In this document: piece after piece, positions 49,105 to 59,830 of the stretch
Position numbering within the stretch: the stretch's first letter is position 1
Layout of the letters: each line of letters opens with the position of its first letter
Origin: Leishmania martiniquensis
Lineage: Eukaryota > Euglenozoa > Kinetoplastea > Trypanosomatida > Trypanosomatidae
Assembly: GCF_017916325.1 (NCBI RefSeq)
Contig: NC_090171.1
Span: 1,849,501-1,913,500 of the forward strand
Direction of reading: 5' to 3'
DNA: 64,000 bases
Made by a program: the position numbers and the translations under genes
The notes under the pieces: generated by a model
Databases searched by the model: none
What the model saw: only the letters and a program-made list of their open reading frames with translations
Told to the model about the DNA's origin: nothing

Positions 49105-50541
49105 ATGTCCTGCTACTCTGGCCGCATGGGTGATTCGAGCCGTCATGAGGCATCTTCTGCCAACGGCCATGAACGCATCACACGCATTCTGGTGGTTGGC
49201 GAGACGAGCGTCGGCAAGACGCTGCTCATTAGGCGTCTCTGCGACCACATTTTCGGGGATGCTTCCATCGATAATAGCACTGTAGATGATCCGGGATTCG
49301 ATGGTCCACATCACACACAGAGCGCTGTAGACGACGACGACCTCGGCCCGGAGTGGGGACCGACGCTGGGGATCGCTGTAGATGCCCTTAAGCGTACCAC
49401 CACGGTTTTCAGCGATGCCGTCACCATGCCGTATCCGACGATGCCGATGCTGTACGATACAGGCGCTGCAGCGAAGCACACAGCGCAGTTCTGTGGCTCG
49501 TACGCTCTGGAGAACAGCAGCTATGCCGATTCATCTGTCTACAGCGCCCACTGCTCGATCAGCGGCTACGGCGAAGCCAGCAGTGTACTCCAGTACCGTG
49601 GGCAGGGATGGGCAGGCTCGAAGAATTCCATATCTCCACCATATCAGGGGCCCACCGCCGCGCACCAGCATCGGCAGACTGTGCTGCAGACCGTCGAGTT
49701 CCACGAGCTCGGTGGCACCCACGGCTACCGCGATGTTGCGCGGTTGCCGTTGCGCAACATCAAATACGATGGTGTCATGTTCGTGTACCATCGTCGAAGC
49801 CTCACTAGCGCGCTGTACCTCAAGGAGTGGTACTGCTGGGTCCGCAGCGTGTTCACCACCATCGATGAAAGCAGCCAATACGGTACCGGTACCAACAGAC
49901 TTGCAAACAACTCGAAAAGAATGCCGCGATTCATGTTAATAGGCACTCAGCTCCCTGGTGACGAGGTCCTCGCTGCCGCGGCTGGACTAGGAAAGTCCGC
50001 CAAGGAGACCCTTCACATCGCTTCCGGTGCCATCTCTGATGAGACCTTACTGGACGGCAACTTGGAGGTGAAGCTGCGCACCCTGCAGTCTCCGCAAACC
50101 GCGACACAGCGCCGCGGCCTGCGGCGTACCTTGAGCAAGGTGGCAAATTTTCTAGCGTGGCCCTACTATGTGTGCTGGTGTCTCTTGCACCCCTTCTTCG
50201 TTCTGTCGGAGCAGTATCAGGAAGAGCGTGGGCCGCGCAGCCGCGTGCTTGCGTGGGGCTCACGCGTCGTGGAGCAATTTCTCTGGATGCTGTACCAAGC
50301 GGAGCAGACGCTGTTGTGCGTGATGGCGGTTATTTTATTCGGCCCTCATCAAGAAGCGGTAGTGCTCGGTCACTCACGCCTAAAGCAGACGCTGGCGGAG
50401 ATGCTCAAAGATGAGCTGTGTGTAGCGCAGGCCCACGTGTGCCGCCTCGACAGCGACATCTCCCTGCAATCCTCCTTGGATGAGATCGTGGCCTTCTTTG
50501 ACATTCTCCTTCGGGACGACGACCCCGACGAATCTCGGTGA
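49105..50541 (+). CDS. RABL3-like atypical small GTPase with C-terminal hydrophobic region
   Basis: 478 residues from ATG 49105; ATG 49126 is a close alternative. The P-loop is clear: ILVVGETSVGKT (GETSVGKT at 32-39). Then come GPTLGIAVDALKRTT (switch I region), FHELGG (200-204 region; DxxG replaced by ExxG), KYDGVMFVYHRRSLTSALYLKEW and RFMLIGTQLPGDE (280-287), where a normal GTPase has NKxD. The GTxL form and the FVxHxxxxxS helix are typical of RABL3 rather than of Rabs. A ~120-residue Ser/Tyr/Gly-rich insert separates switch I from switch II. The C-terminus adds two hydrophobic helices (FLAWPYYVCWCLLHPFFVL and LLCVMAVILFG) that could bind membrane; there is no Cys-Cys prenylation end. RABL3 is associated with prenylation and ciliary trafficking in animals; the role here is open. 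Confidence 0.7.
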   Translation: MSCYSGRMGDSSRHEASSANGHERITRILVVGETSVGKTLLIRRLCDHIFGDASIDNSTVDDPGFDGPHHTQSAVDDDDLGPEWGPTLGIAVDALKRTTTVFSDAVTMPYPTMPMLYDTGAAAKHTAQFCGSYALENSSYADSSVYSAHCSISGYGEASSVLQYRGQGWAGSKNSISPPYQGPTAAHQHRQTVLQTVEFHELGGTHGYRDVARLPLRNIKYDGVMFVYHRRSLTSALYLKEWYCWVRSVFTTIDESSQYGTGTNRLANNSKRMPRFMLIGTQLPGDEVLAAAAGLGKSAKETLHIASGAISDETLLDGNLEVKLRTLQSPQTATQRRGLRRTLSKVANFLAWPYYVCWCLLHPFFVLSEQYQEERGPRSRVLAWGSRVVEQFLWMLYQAEQTLLCVMAVILFGPHQEAVVLGHSRLKQTLAEMLKDELCVAQAHVCRLDSDISLQSSLDEIVAFFDILLRDDDPDESR

Positions 50542-51136
50542 TGGAACGTGCCGCATTTTCTCTACCCCCCTCTCTCTCTCGTTGTTGTTGTCCCGCTAAT
50601 GGGTACGGGCACGCCCCTCCCTCGATCCCCTGCCCGCCTACTCAATTCTCTTCCGCATTATGCCACTCCTCCCCCGCCCCCGCCCCACACACGCACACAT
50701 AAACGCCATTTCATTCCATCTCCTTTCACCCCACACCCACCTCATTCAATCTGTGCTCTGGCGATCCTCGCAGCGCGTCTCTACCCTGCTCCCGGCTTGC
50801 TGCAGATCACATCCCTCCTTGACCATTTCGACTACCATGATACCTTGCCACGTGCGCCTCTCCTCTGTGCAGTTGTTTTGGAGACTCTCGGCGTGCGTCT
50901 TTGTCTGTATGTGTGCATCCCTCTCACTGCAATTCATTGTTTATGTGCATCTTACACACACGCACACGCTCCCTCTCTCCCTCCCTCTTTTCCTCCGAAG
51001 CAGCCACACGCGCGCACGCTTCTTGGAAGGTCGGATGGGTTCTCGTCGCGCCATCCAAGAATGCGCGTGCGAGTACCGTTTGTTCTGTAAGTGTATGCCT
51101 CTTTCTCTCTTTTTTTCTCTCTCTGGGCCTGCGTGT

Positions 51137-51163
51137 GCGTGTGTGTGTGTGTGTTTGTGTGTG
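51137..51163. repeat. (TG)n microsatellite
   Basis: Alternating GT with one TTT interruption, preceded by a T/C-rich tract. Similar shorter TG or CA runs occur near 28747, 29058, 37476, 52880 and 58073, nearly all in spacers. Confidence 0.85.
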
Positions 51164-52256
51164 CCTGTGTCTGCCCGAGGACCGCCCCTCTGCTCTTTTT
51201 TCAAGGTCACTTCGACGCTCCTGCCTTGTTGCTCTGATGCATTGTTCGCTCGCGCTTCTTACTTTCATTTTTGCGCCGAGGTGCTTGAACGCCTCATCCC
51301 CTCCTCTGTGCACGTAGTTCGAGGTGGGTAAAGGGGGAGGGCGTCATTTGGAAAGGAGCAGTACATCGTGCATCAAACGCAGCCACGGGGAGGCTATGTA
51401 CGAACCACGTGAAGAGGAGCTGGATAAGCTAGACAACTCGGGTCTCTATAAGGCTATCTGTGAACTCTTCTCTCAATGTGGAAAGAAGAGGCAGCTGATT
51501 CGATGCCCTCGTCTATCCCACCACAGAAACACCTCTTCGTTGCAGCTCGTCTGTTGTTGTTTATGTTGTGATCGGAACGCGACACGGGTGAGGGTAAGCC
51601 GAAGGCTATTCTTTTCGGCGTCGACACCGTGATGTCTGTGCTAGTCAGGGCGGTGGCCATGCGATTTCACAAAAGAGCGGTGGGGCCACCGCTGTGAGGG
51701 GCAATTCTGAATTCGTATGGGCCTCCTCTTGAAAAAAAAGAACAGCAGCGCCCAGCCACGCACATGTTTCACCGCCTGTCTTCCCCCCTTCCCCCCTCCG
51801 AACGCCAGCTACCTCTCTACTGCACTTCTTCTCTCTTCTTCTCTCCGTATACTTGTGGCCATGCCCAACACATGCTATGGCCTCCATACGGCTCACTTCT
51901 ATGGTATAATCGGCTTATTTTTTCCTATGGCGAGGCCTGTTGCCTAGTGCGTTGTACTGCGTTCTCGCGTAGAGGTGTTCCGCCTGTAGTCCTGACGTGC
52001 GCATCCGCTGTGGCTAAAGGGCTCACCAGCGTGTGTGCGCCGCGTGCATCTGCGGTTCACTGCATCGTTTTTCAGCGACTGGAGTGCCGCAGCTGCGTGA
52101 GACGGCAGTCCACCCACTGGGAGAGTGGTTCGCCACTAGCTCTTGGCCCATTTGGGCGGCAAACACGCTCTGACTCTCCTTTTGAGATCTGCTCGCCGCA
52201 CCCGTTTTTCGGTTCGCCTCTCCGTTCCCTCCCACCATTATACAGACAGACACACA

Positions 52257-52289
52257 TCTATATCTATATAGATATAGGTATATATACAT
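52257..52289. repeat. Interrupted AT-rich repeat with dyad symmetry
   Basis: TCTATATCTATATAGATATAGGTATATATA-type sequence in which TCTATATC and GATATAG halves can pair; sits between CA- and TG-rich flanks. Confidence 0.7.
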
Positions 52290-52879
52290 GTGTGTATCCT
52301 TTTCAAGCTTCCCCTTTTTTCCCCCTTACGCTAGCTTTTGTTGCCGGTGAAGGGCGTCCTGCGCTCTGAGGCTTGCGGAAAGAGTGCCACCGCACAGGCA
52401 CATACACGCACGTGCACGCACACAACACTACCGAGCACATTACGTGAGAGGTGAGGCGTTTCTGTTTTTTTCCCCCAATACTACCCCTCCTCCGAGGGCG
52501 TTAGAGGGGCAGAGATATAGAGACGTGCAGTCCATAGCCATTCATCGTCTACTCACTTTTCTCCCTGCACGTGCAGTGCCACGGAGAGCCCTCTGCACAA
52601 TCCTTTCTCAGTCATCTCTGTGTGTTTTGATTATGGACTTCATCCTCCGCCTTCCATCGCTTCCCTGTCTCGCCACCTCCGCAGCTCACGCAACAACAGT
52701 TTTGCTCTTCTCTGATCTTTTTTGTTCCGCCGTTGGATAGTTGAGAGACGTTTTTGTTGTTGCTGTAGTGCATATTGCGCTGCTGTGGTTGCTATTTCCC
52801 TTCTCCTCCGTTTCACTCTCGCTCTTCTTCGGCGAAGCCCTTCCGTGGGCTTCGCTGCCCATCTCCTTCCCTTCAGGCA

Positions 52880-52898
52880 TACACACACACACACACAC
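52880..52898. repeat. (CA)n microsatellite
   Basis: About nine CA units followed by a pyrimidine-rich stretch, upstream of the LRR gene. Confidence 0.85.
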
Positions 52899-53099
52899 GC
52901 CGCGCTTTCTCTCCTATCTTGTCGCTCCTTTTTCTTCTCTTGTGTCCCTTCCACGCAGGCTCACGTCGCTCTTGTGAGCGCACTCATACCGCTCTGCAGA
53001 ACACAGAGGATCGCGGCGAGGCTTTTCCTTCGTCACTTTCGTTTGTTTCGCTGACATCTCTTTTTCATCGAATTGTGCGCGCGTATATATGTATTTTTC

Positions 53100-53152
53100 T
53101 TTCTCTGCTTCCTTTCTCTCCCCTCCACATCTGTCTTTTTTCTTCTCGGTAG
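53100..53152 (+). promoter_or_regulatory. Likely spliced-leader acceptor for LRR gene
   Basis: A 50-base pyrimidine tract ends in TCGGTAG with AG at 53151-53152, about 197 bases before the ATG at 53349. It cuts through the upstream open frame that starts at TTG 53073, supporting the 53349 start. Confidence 0.6.
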
Positions 53153-53348
53153 CGCTCATTCTCAGACGCATCCTTCCCGCCCTACCCGCTGTCAATCCTT
53201 CACCGCGTGTGCGCACCTCTCCAACGGAGAGGTGCACCGAACAGAAGCAGCCCGAGTGAAAGGAAGGGCATCGAATCGCATACTTACACCCGTCACCGTC
53301 ACTGCATCTACAAGGAGCGGCCACGGAACGGAACGGGAGGTCATAGCA

Positions 53349-56300
53349 ATGGACATGAACCTTAGTAAAAACAGCGGCTCGGTGCGGTCAGGACATGCTT
53401 ATGACCGGTGCCTCAGCAGCAGCCATCGAGACTCCTCCTCCTTTGTCACGATCCACCAAAAGCGCTCCTGGCGCCCCTCCTCACCGCTGTTCCAGCATAT
53501 TCTGGATTATATGTGGAGGGCCGCCCCGTTGGCGCTGGCCGCTGCGAATCCGTTTCTGCGTCTGTTCGTCGAGCGTAATGTTGAGGGCGGTGGTTTTCTC
53601 ATGAGTGACTATCAGGTCATACCAACCCTGCCGGACGAGAGCGGATGCGGGTGCGATAGTACCGGCGGTGCCGATGCTCTCGCTCGAGAGAACCACACCA
53701 GAATGATGAGAGAAGGCGTGTTTTGGGGTGGCAATGTGTTCGGCGAGCCCGCACCTACAGAAGACAGCGGCGCCTGCTCGGGCACCAGCGGCTTGGTGGT
53801 GGAAGAAGACGGCGTTATGGAAGCCTGGAGCACCGACGGGGTCGATGATAGGTCCATGCGTGAGGACAGCAGTGAAGTGCTTCTCGAGGAGAGCGCCTGC
53901 GTCGCTCGAGTCATTCCGCTTCACATCAATGGCATCGGCACACCACAAGGTCTGAGTCCGCTATCCAACCACTACTACCCGTGTGTGGGTGTGAAACGCG
54001 TGGCTCCGTCCACGACGCAGGCCGTCAGTCTCTCGCTCAAGTCGAATGCAAGTGCTGCGGCTGACATACGCGACCGTGTGTGTCTGAGGGAGTGTTGGCA
54101 GAGTGCGGCGCTTGAGCTGTCCCTGTGTATGTGCGTTACCTGCAAGTCGGACGCTGCCCTACACTTTTCGACCCTGAGCGCGTGGTGGCTATCTCGCTAC
54201 TATGGTGTCTCGCTGCGGCTGCATCACATGCACCCAGCACAACTGCCAGTCTTCAAAGCGGTGCAGCGCGCGCTCTTTCTGAAGGAAATCCGATTAGAGA
54301 ACTGCGTCATCTCCGAGGACTTCCTACAGTGCATATCCACGTGCTCTGACCTCCTGTCGCTTTTCATCATCTCCTCCTCGGCGTCGCAGCACGTGACACT
54401 GCGGTGCATCGACTCCATTTTGCGCAAGGGAAGCGAAAGGCGACCGAGCGGCTTCGCCGATGCACATGATTCTCCGCCGAACGGTGGCGCGAGTGTCGGA
54501 ACGGGTATGCCGGACATGCGCCAAAGTTTCCCTGCACCGCACAGGGAGGGAGTGTGCAGAAAGGGGGCGTCGGCCGACGCCAGCCGTGAAGTGACAAACT
54601 GGTACCTTTCCGGGGTCCGGTCTCTTGGGTCTTTGAGGCAGTTGCGCTGCCTGCATATTCTTCACACCCCACTGCACGAGAACTTTCTGCAGGCACTCAC
54701 CACATGCTCGTCTCTCGAGTGTCTCATCCTGCATCGCTGCCGCGTTGTCCGCTCTCTGGAACCATTACAGCGGCTGCAGCACCTCCAATCGCTAAGCCTG
54801 CACGGCCTCTCCGTCACAGACACGGACCTTCTCTCGCTTTCCGGCTGCTCGCGTCTGCGGCAGCTGGTACTGGACGAGTGCCGCCAGATCTCTGACCTCA
54901 GCTTTCTCGCACATCTTCGCGGGACACTCGAGCGGTTGCTGATGCCAAGGACACTTCTGTCGAACACGAACATGCAGCACATCGGCTTGTGCGACAAGCT
55001 TGTGGAGCTGCATTTGCAGTCGCTGCGCCAGCTGACGGACATTGGCGCATTGAAGAATTTAACGGCGCTGCGGGTGCTGAACTTGAGCGACAACTTAGTC
55101 ACGGATGAGGGGTGTCGCGCGCTGCGTTGCCTGCCGAGCTTGCAGCGGCTGAACTTGGCATCGTGCCGCTGCATTACGTCTCTCGCAGCGGCGCTGAGCG
55201 CATCGGGGCGCTGGACTCAGAGACTTTTTTCGCTCGACCTGTCACACACAAACATTACGGATTCTGGGCTGCAGTGCGTGCAGCAGTGCACCGACTTGCG
55301 ATACCTGAACGTGCGTGGGTGCAGCGAGCTGGGGCTGCTGCACTGGCTACAGAAAATGACTTCACTGCGGTGGCTTCACCTTGGCGGAACTCGCGTCACG
55401 GACGAGGAGACGACCCGCTACCTCCCGTGTGCGCGCAGTCTGCGCTTTTTGAGCCTGAGCGGCTGCGTGATGGTGCGGTCGCTCACCTTTGCGGGTAGGC
55501 TGCCGCACCTGGAATACCTGAGTCTCGAGTCCACATCTGTTGGAGACAGTGAGCTTGCGTGCCTCTCCCGGTGCCGCAAGTTGCGCTACCTTTCCCTCGA
55601 GTCGTGTGCCGACATCCATGACGTGTCACCCTTGTGTGTACTGCCGTCGCTCCTGGAGCTGAATGTCTCCATGACGTCTGTGGGCGCCTCGGCCGGCGGG
55701 TCGCTGTCCACGAGATGTGCTGAGAGTGATGGCCAGCGGACCCCACATGGGTCATCCACACTCCTCTCCTCCGCATCGAGCCCGGTTTCCGTGAGGTCCA
55801 CTTCGTCGCTGTCTTCGGTCGGTTCCGCACCAACGGTACCAGAGAGCTTGGGCCCCAGCTGCTTTCCCGTGGTTCAGGTGCTACACTTGAATGGCTGCAG
55901 TCGAGTGGCACGACTCGAGGAGCTGTCGAGGCGTTACCCACAACTGCGTGTGCTCTACGCCGACCGCATTTCTGTAGTGCCACCACGAGGTGCTGGCGTA
56001 GGCTTCACCGGAATGGAAGAGCGTCGTCGCCTTGGTGCGCCGGCGCGAAACCGCGGGCTGTTGCAACAAGTGCGCGGCGTGAGCATAACCGCCGATCGTG
56101 CAGACGGAGAGACTTTGCAGGCGCCCAACAGGTCGGCGCTATACATGGATCAGGTCCTTCAGCAATACGTGCCACAGCCGCCGGTGGTGCCGCGGCCACG
56201 CACGGCGCACACAGTGGCGGCCCGTCCTCATCTTCACCACCGTGGGAATTCCTGGGGCCAAGAATGGCGGGCAAAGGCCCGGCCTTCGCAGCTGCGTCTT

Positions 56301-56972
56301 CTTGGAGAGGCGGCTCGCGTACTCCGAGTGGTGCTTCGGCGAAGTTCTATCACGGACGTGATGCTGGAGCAGCTCTGTGTCACATTTGCGTGTGTCTGCT
56401 CTCTCGACCTGACGAAGTGCACCGAGCTGCATTGCCTCTCAGGCCTGGAGAACCTGTACGCGCTTAGGGAGCTGACACTGACACAATCGTCCGTCGACAA
56501 CGACGGCGTGCGAGTCATTAGCACTTGCGAGACACTCGAAGTACTGCACCTTACTGAGTGCCGCGGTGTGACCGACGTGAATTGTCTCGGCTGCCTGCGT
56601 AAGCTGCGCGTGCTGTGCGTTTCGAGGACTCAGTTGACTAGCCAAGGCCTTGAGTGCATTGGACGCTGCCTCACACTGGAGTACCTAAACTGTGCAGAGT
56701 GCCGCTATCTTACTGACGTAAACGCGCTTAGCTCTCTAAAGCACCTAGTCGAGCTGCATCTCGAGCGCACCGGTGTTGTCGACGCTGGCATACGTGGCGT
56801 GATGCGGTGCTCAGCGCTGCAGCGTGTCTACTTCACGCGGTGTCAGCAGCTCACCACCATTGGCGATGTACGTGGGTGTTGGCCTCACCTAGAGGTGCTG
56901 GACGTCTATGGCACGTCGATCCCGACGCGCGTGGCCGGCCAAGGACAGCAGTGTGCCTGCGCAATCATGTAG
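53349..56972 (+). CDS. Large Cys-containing leucine-rich-repeat protein with C-terminal CaaX box
   Basis: 1207 residues from ATG 53349 (ATG 53355 is two codons later). The first ~420 residues are mixed, with an aromatic-rich segment (LDYMWRAAPLALAAANPFLRLFVERNV) and a Cys-rich stretch near 255-265. LRRs of the 23-26-residue cysteine-containing (AMN1/FBXL) type run from ~425 to ~870, with repeats like LRYLSLESCADIHDVSPL and VTDEGCRALRCLPSLQRLNL. After a disordered insert, a second LRR block spans ~1005-1190 (LEVLHLTECRGVTDVNCLGC). The protein ends CACAIM: CAIM fits the CaaX rule with Met last, favouring farnesylation, and a second Cys two places earlier could be palmitoylated. An F-box is not evident. 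Likely a membrane-tethered interaction scaffold, like CaaX-ending FBXL proteins in layout. LRR and CaaX are seen directly; the partner and role are unknown. Confidence 0.8.
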   Translation: MDMNLSKNSGSVRSGHAYDRCLSSSHRDSSSFVTIHQKRSWRPSSPLFQHILDYMWRAAPLALAAANPFLRLFVERNVEGGGFLMSDYQVIPTLPDESGCGCDSTGGADALARENHTRMMREGVFWGGNVFGEPAPTEDSGACSGTSGLVVEEDGVMEAWSTDGVDDRSMREDSSEVLLEESACVARVIPLHINGIGTPQGLSPLSNHYYPCVGVKRVAPSTTQAVSLSLKSNASAAADIRDRVCLRECWQSAALELSLCMCVTCKSDAALHFSTLSAWWLSRYYGVSLRLHHMHPAQLPVFKAVQRALFLKEIRLENCVISEDFLQCISTCSDLLSLFIISSSASQHVTLRCIDSILRKGSERRPSGFADAHDSPPNGGASVGTGMPDMRQSFPAPHREGVCRKGASADASREVTNWYLSGVRSLGSLRQLRCLHILHTPLHENFLQALTTCSSLECLILHRCRVVRSLEPLQRLQHLQSLSLHGLSVTDTDLLSLSGCSRLRQLVLDECRQISDLSFLAHLRGTLERLLMPRTLLSNTNMQHIGLCDKLVELHLQSLRQLTDIGALKNLTALRVLNLSDNLVTDEGCRALRCLPSLQRLNLASCRCITSLAAALSASGRWTQRLFSLDLSHTNITDSGLQCVQQCTDLRYLNVRGCSELGLLHWLQKMTSLRWLHLGGTRVTDEETTRYLPCARSLRFLSLSGCVMVRSLTFAGRLPHLEYLSLESTSVGDSELACLSRCRKLRYLSLESCADIHDVSPLCVLPSLLELNVSMTSVGASAGGSLSTRCAESDGQRTPHGSSTLLSSASSPVSVRSTSSLSSVGSAPTVPESLGPSCFPVVQVLHLNGCSRVARLEELSRRYPQLRVLYADRISVVPPRGAGVGFTGMEERRRLGAPARNRGLLQQVRGVSITADRADGETLQAPNRSALYMDQVLQQYVPQPPVVPRPRTAHTVAARPHLHHRGNSWGQEWRAKARPSQLRLLGEAARVLRVVLRRSSITDVMLEQLCVTFACVCSLDLTKCTELHCLSGLENLYALRELTLTQSSVDNDGVRVISTCETLEVLHLTECRGVTDVNCLGCLRKLRVLCVSRTQLTSQGLECIGRCLTLEYLNCAECRYLTDVNALSSLKHLVELHLERTGVVDAGIRGVMRCSALQRVYFTRCQQLTTIGDVRGCWPHLEVLDVYGTSIPTRVAGQGQQCACAIM

Positions 56973-59830
56973 CGTTGGCAAGACGTACTGCGGAATGCTC
57001 TCCTCTTCCGCTCTCGGTATGTGCTTGCTTGAAACGTTTTGATGGGCTGCGCGCAAGACGCCCTATTTGTCGACGCAGTTGATGCACGTACAGCCCAGGG
57101 TTCCCCTACCTGTCCCTCTATCCCTCGTGCCGACGACCACGCTCTACTTCACTGCAGGTTCTGCACCTGTGCTCGTGTGCGCCGAGGGTGTCTGCGCTAA
57201 CAGCTGTTTTCCTGCTTTACGAGCTGGCTTATCCGTGACTTCATGGAGGGAGAGAGAGGGGGGTGGGGGTAACACGAGGAAGAGAATGCAGAGATAGAGA
57301 GAGTGTGTGCGTGTGTGCGATTAAGCAGGTTCTAATCCGCGTATAGGTCTGCACGCGGTGCGACTGTCCATCGGCGTAACGAGAAAGAAAAAACAACTCG
57401 AAGAAAAGCGGCAACATGTGGACCAACTCGCACAACAGGGTATCCTCCATAGCATTCCCAGTTTCTGTACACGCTGCAGCCGCCGACATCGGCTCCTTCC
57501 ACGATGACGCAGTCGGCGGCCACCCTCCCCCCTTCCCGAGAAGAAAAACACCCGCCACTTCATCAAGCAGAGACGCCGCGAATCTTTTCCCCTTTCGCCA
57601 TCCGCATCACCACGGTCACTACACACCCCGTCGCCCTTCCTTTACCTCTTCCTGTTGCACCACCGCCCCCCCCTCTCTCCTTCCTCATCACGGCGCACGT
57701 ACGCCGCTGCCGCCACCGTCCTTTGGTCACCACGTTGTACTGCTCGCGCTCTATCCCATGGCCTGCACTGCACCGCCTGTCATATGGGGCGTCTTTCATC
57801 CAATAACAAAAACAAGTGCACACCCAACGCGAAACGCACGCCCCCCTCCCTCCAACGTGACTTCACGCAGGAAGAGCACAGCTTCACGCCTCCTCCTCTG
57901 CCATACGCACACCAAAATCCACACATTTTTCTTTCTGTGTCGTCCTCCGCGGGAGCCCTGCGCCTCCCTCTCTCCCCCTCCCACTCGTATCACAGCACCA
58001 AAAATCAGCCAAGCAAAAGGGAAGGAAAGCGATATCACGCACAAACATATTTTGACGGAAGGTGACGCTGCACACACACACACACAAAGAAGAAAAAGGC
58101 ACAGCGACCAGAGACTTCACAAACACTTCTCTTTAATAGACGATTCCGCTCTTCCCCCTCCTCTTCCCATCATCCTTCAATTCCCTTCCCGTCTTTTTCA
58201 TTTCCTCATACGATTCTTGTTGGTAGGCGTGTGTGTGTGTGTGCCTGCGAAGTGGCGCGCAGGTTTCTCTTCCCTTTTTTCTGCCTTGCCTCGCCTTCTC
58301 TTCTTTGCACACAGACGCGCGCACACCTACACTCTTACACACAGAGAGACCTCTGATAACAGCGGCAAGGAAGGTTACGTGCATCTTTCGCCACCTACGC
58401 GTCCTCGTATTTATCTGCGTGACGCGCACAGCTGCTGCGTCCGCGTATTTGGGTGCGTTACTGTGTCACCCCCCTCCATCCTGCCCCACACGCCTCCCAA
58501 CGAAAGAGCGGCGGAGTACGACTCACCGTTAAGTAGTCTCAAAACGTTTCCTTCTTCAATTGAGACTGTGCGCGCAGAGGTGGAACACTGATAGAGAGGC
58601 CAGGCGAGAAGACAAAGTTCGTGCTGTGGTTATTGACAAAAGAGAGGGGGCAGCGAGGCCCTCGTGTCTCCCCGCTCGCTGAACTGTCCGCTGCATTTTC
58701 TTTCCCCACCCCACCCCCTCTTTCTTTCGCTTTGTCGTATGCCTTTTTCGCTGCTGTAGCTTCACACCCTTTTTCCATTCATCTGCTCGGCTCCTCTTGT
58801 GGATGCTCACAAGCAGGAACACACGTCGGTAAAGGCTGGCGACGGTTCGCTTGGACCCTTGTGCATGTGCTTGTCTGTGTCTCGGTGTGCGCCCCTTTTT
58901 CTCGACTGCCGCCCCCACGGAGCAATCGTGCTGTGTGCTCCCTTTATTTTTCCGCGCGTCTGCTCTGCGTCTTTTCATTTTCTGTTGAAAGTGCGCTTCT
59001 GTTTCTTTTTCCCCTGCTTTCTCGTCTTCGACGGTACGCAATCACAGCATCGAATCCGCCGGTGAGTTGAAGAACGTTTGTTGCCTCGGCTTCCCCCCCG
59101 TCGCCCTGGTGTTCCTGCCCTCCTCCTCACCTCCGCTGTTCCGATCCCCACTCTCCCCCCTATCACCCGCATACCCCCTCTAACTTCCGCCTGTGCCTCC
59201 CTTTTTCTTGTTGCGTGTGTTCATGCATTCTATATGTATGCATACTAAGAGCTTCTCCCCTTTTTTGGACGTGTGCGCGTCTTCATTTGTTCGTGTTGTC
59301 TGTGTTTCCCCTTTACTGGCTGACGGTCTCGATCTTTTTTTTTCTGATCGCGTGGGCCTCCCTCTCTCTGTGGGTGCGTTTGAGGTGGTGCACCACTGCC
59401 GACTCACATTGTAGCGCACTGTGAAGTGTTCAATATCCTCGCCTTCCCTGTGCGTGGGACCCCTGCCGTGTTGCTGGCGTATTTCCTCTCTCCTCGATCA
59501 GTCGGGTTAGAGCGGCAAGTAGTTGTGGACATTTTTCTTTGTGCATCTGTGCGCGCGTGCACCTGCTCGTTAGCGTCACGCTTTTCCCGCTACCGACTTG
59601 CCGGCCCGTAGGAGCCCACAAAGAAAAGCGCACATTTCTTAGTGTGTGTGTGTGTCTTGGTGAAAGGCGCGACAGTGGATCTGGAGCAGTTGACCCGCTC
59701 TACGTCTGGAGCGTCCGCCACACCGACCTCTACAATAACAAGAGAGCACAAACAACGGAACTGCACCAGCAGTCTTCCCACATCAAGAGAGTGACGAATC
59801 GCTGAGCGCCAACGGCCCCGAAAGAGAAGG
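56973..59830 (+). other. Long intergenic spacer (2.9 kb)
   Basis: No credible gene. A 391-codon frame (57416-58591) consists of Pro/His/Thr/Ser-rich translation of CT- and CA-rich DNA with no domain, and is not called. Also present: CA runs at about 58067-58086, TG run at 58228-58242, T-runs near 59335, and many pyrimidine-AG sites, so the acceptor for the next gene is ambiguous. Confidence 0.6.

Larger units (their letters stand above)
50542..53348 (+). other. Long intergenic spacer (2.8 kb)
   Basis: No credible gene; several 100-220 codon frames are translations of CT-rich DNA. Contents: CT- and CA-rich zone 50550-51020, (TG)n at 51137-51163, interrupted AT repeat 52257-52289, (CA)n at 52880-52898, and pyrimidine tracts from 52900 to the acceptor at 53151-53152. 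A noncoding RNA cannot be ruled out by eye. Confidence 0.6.

Noticed and set aside
50548..51331. 180- and 223-codon + frames
   Set aside because: Translations of CT- and TG-rich repeats (Leu/Ser/Phe/Cys/Val runs); two overlapping frames open together.
57416..58591. 391-codon + frame
   Set aside because: Starts with ATG but translates CT-, CA- and CG-rich spacer into Pro/His/Ser/Thr-rich sequence with no domain; typical of stop-poor pyrimidine DNA.
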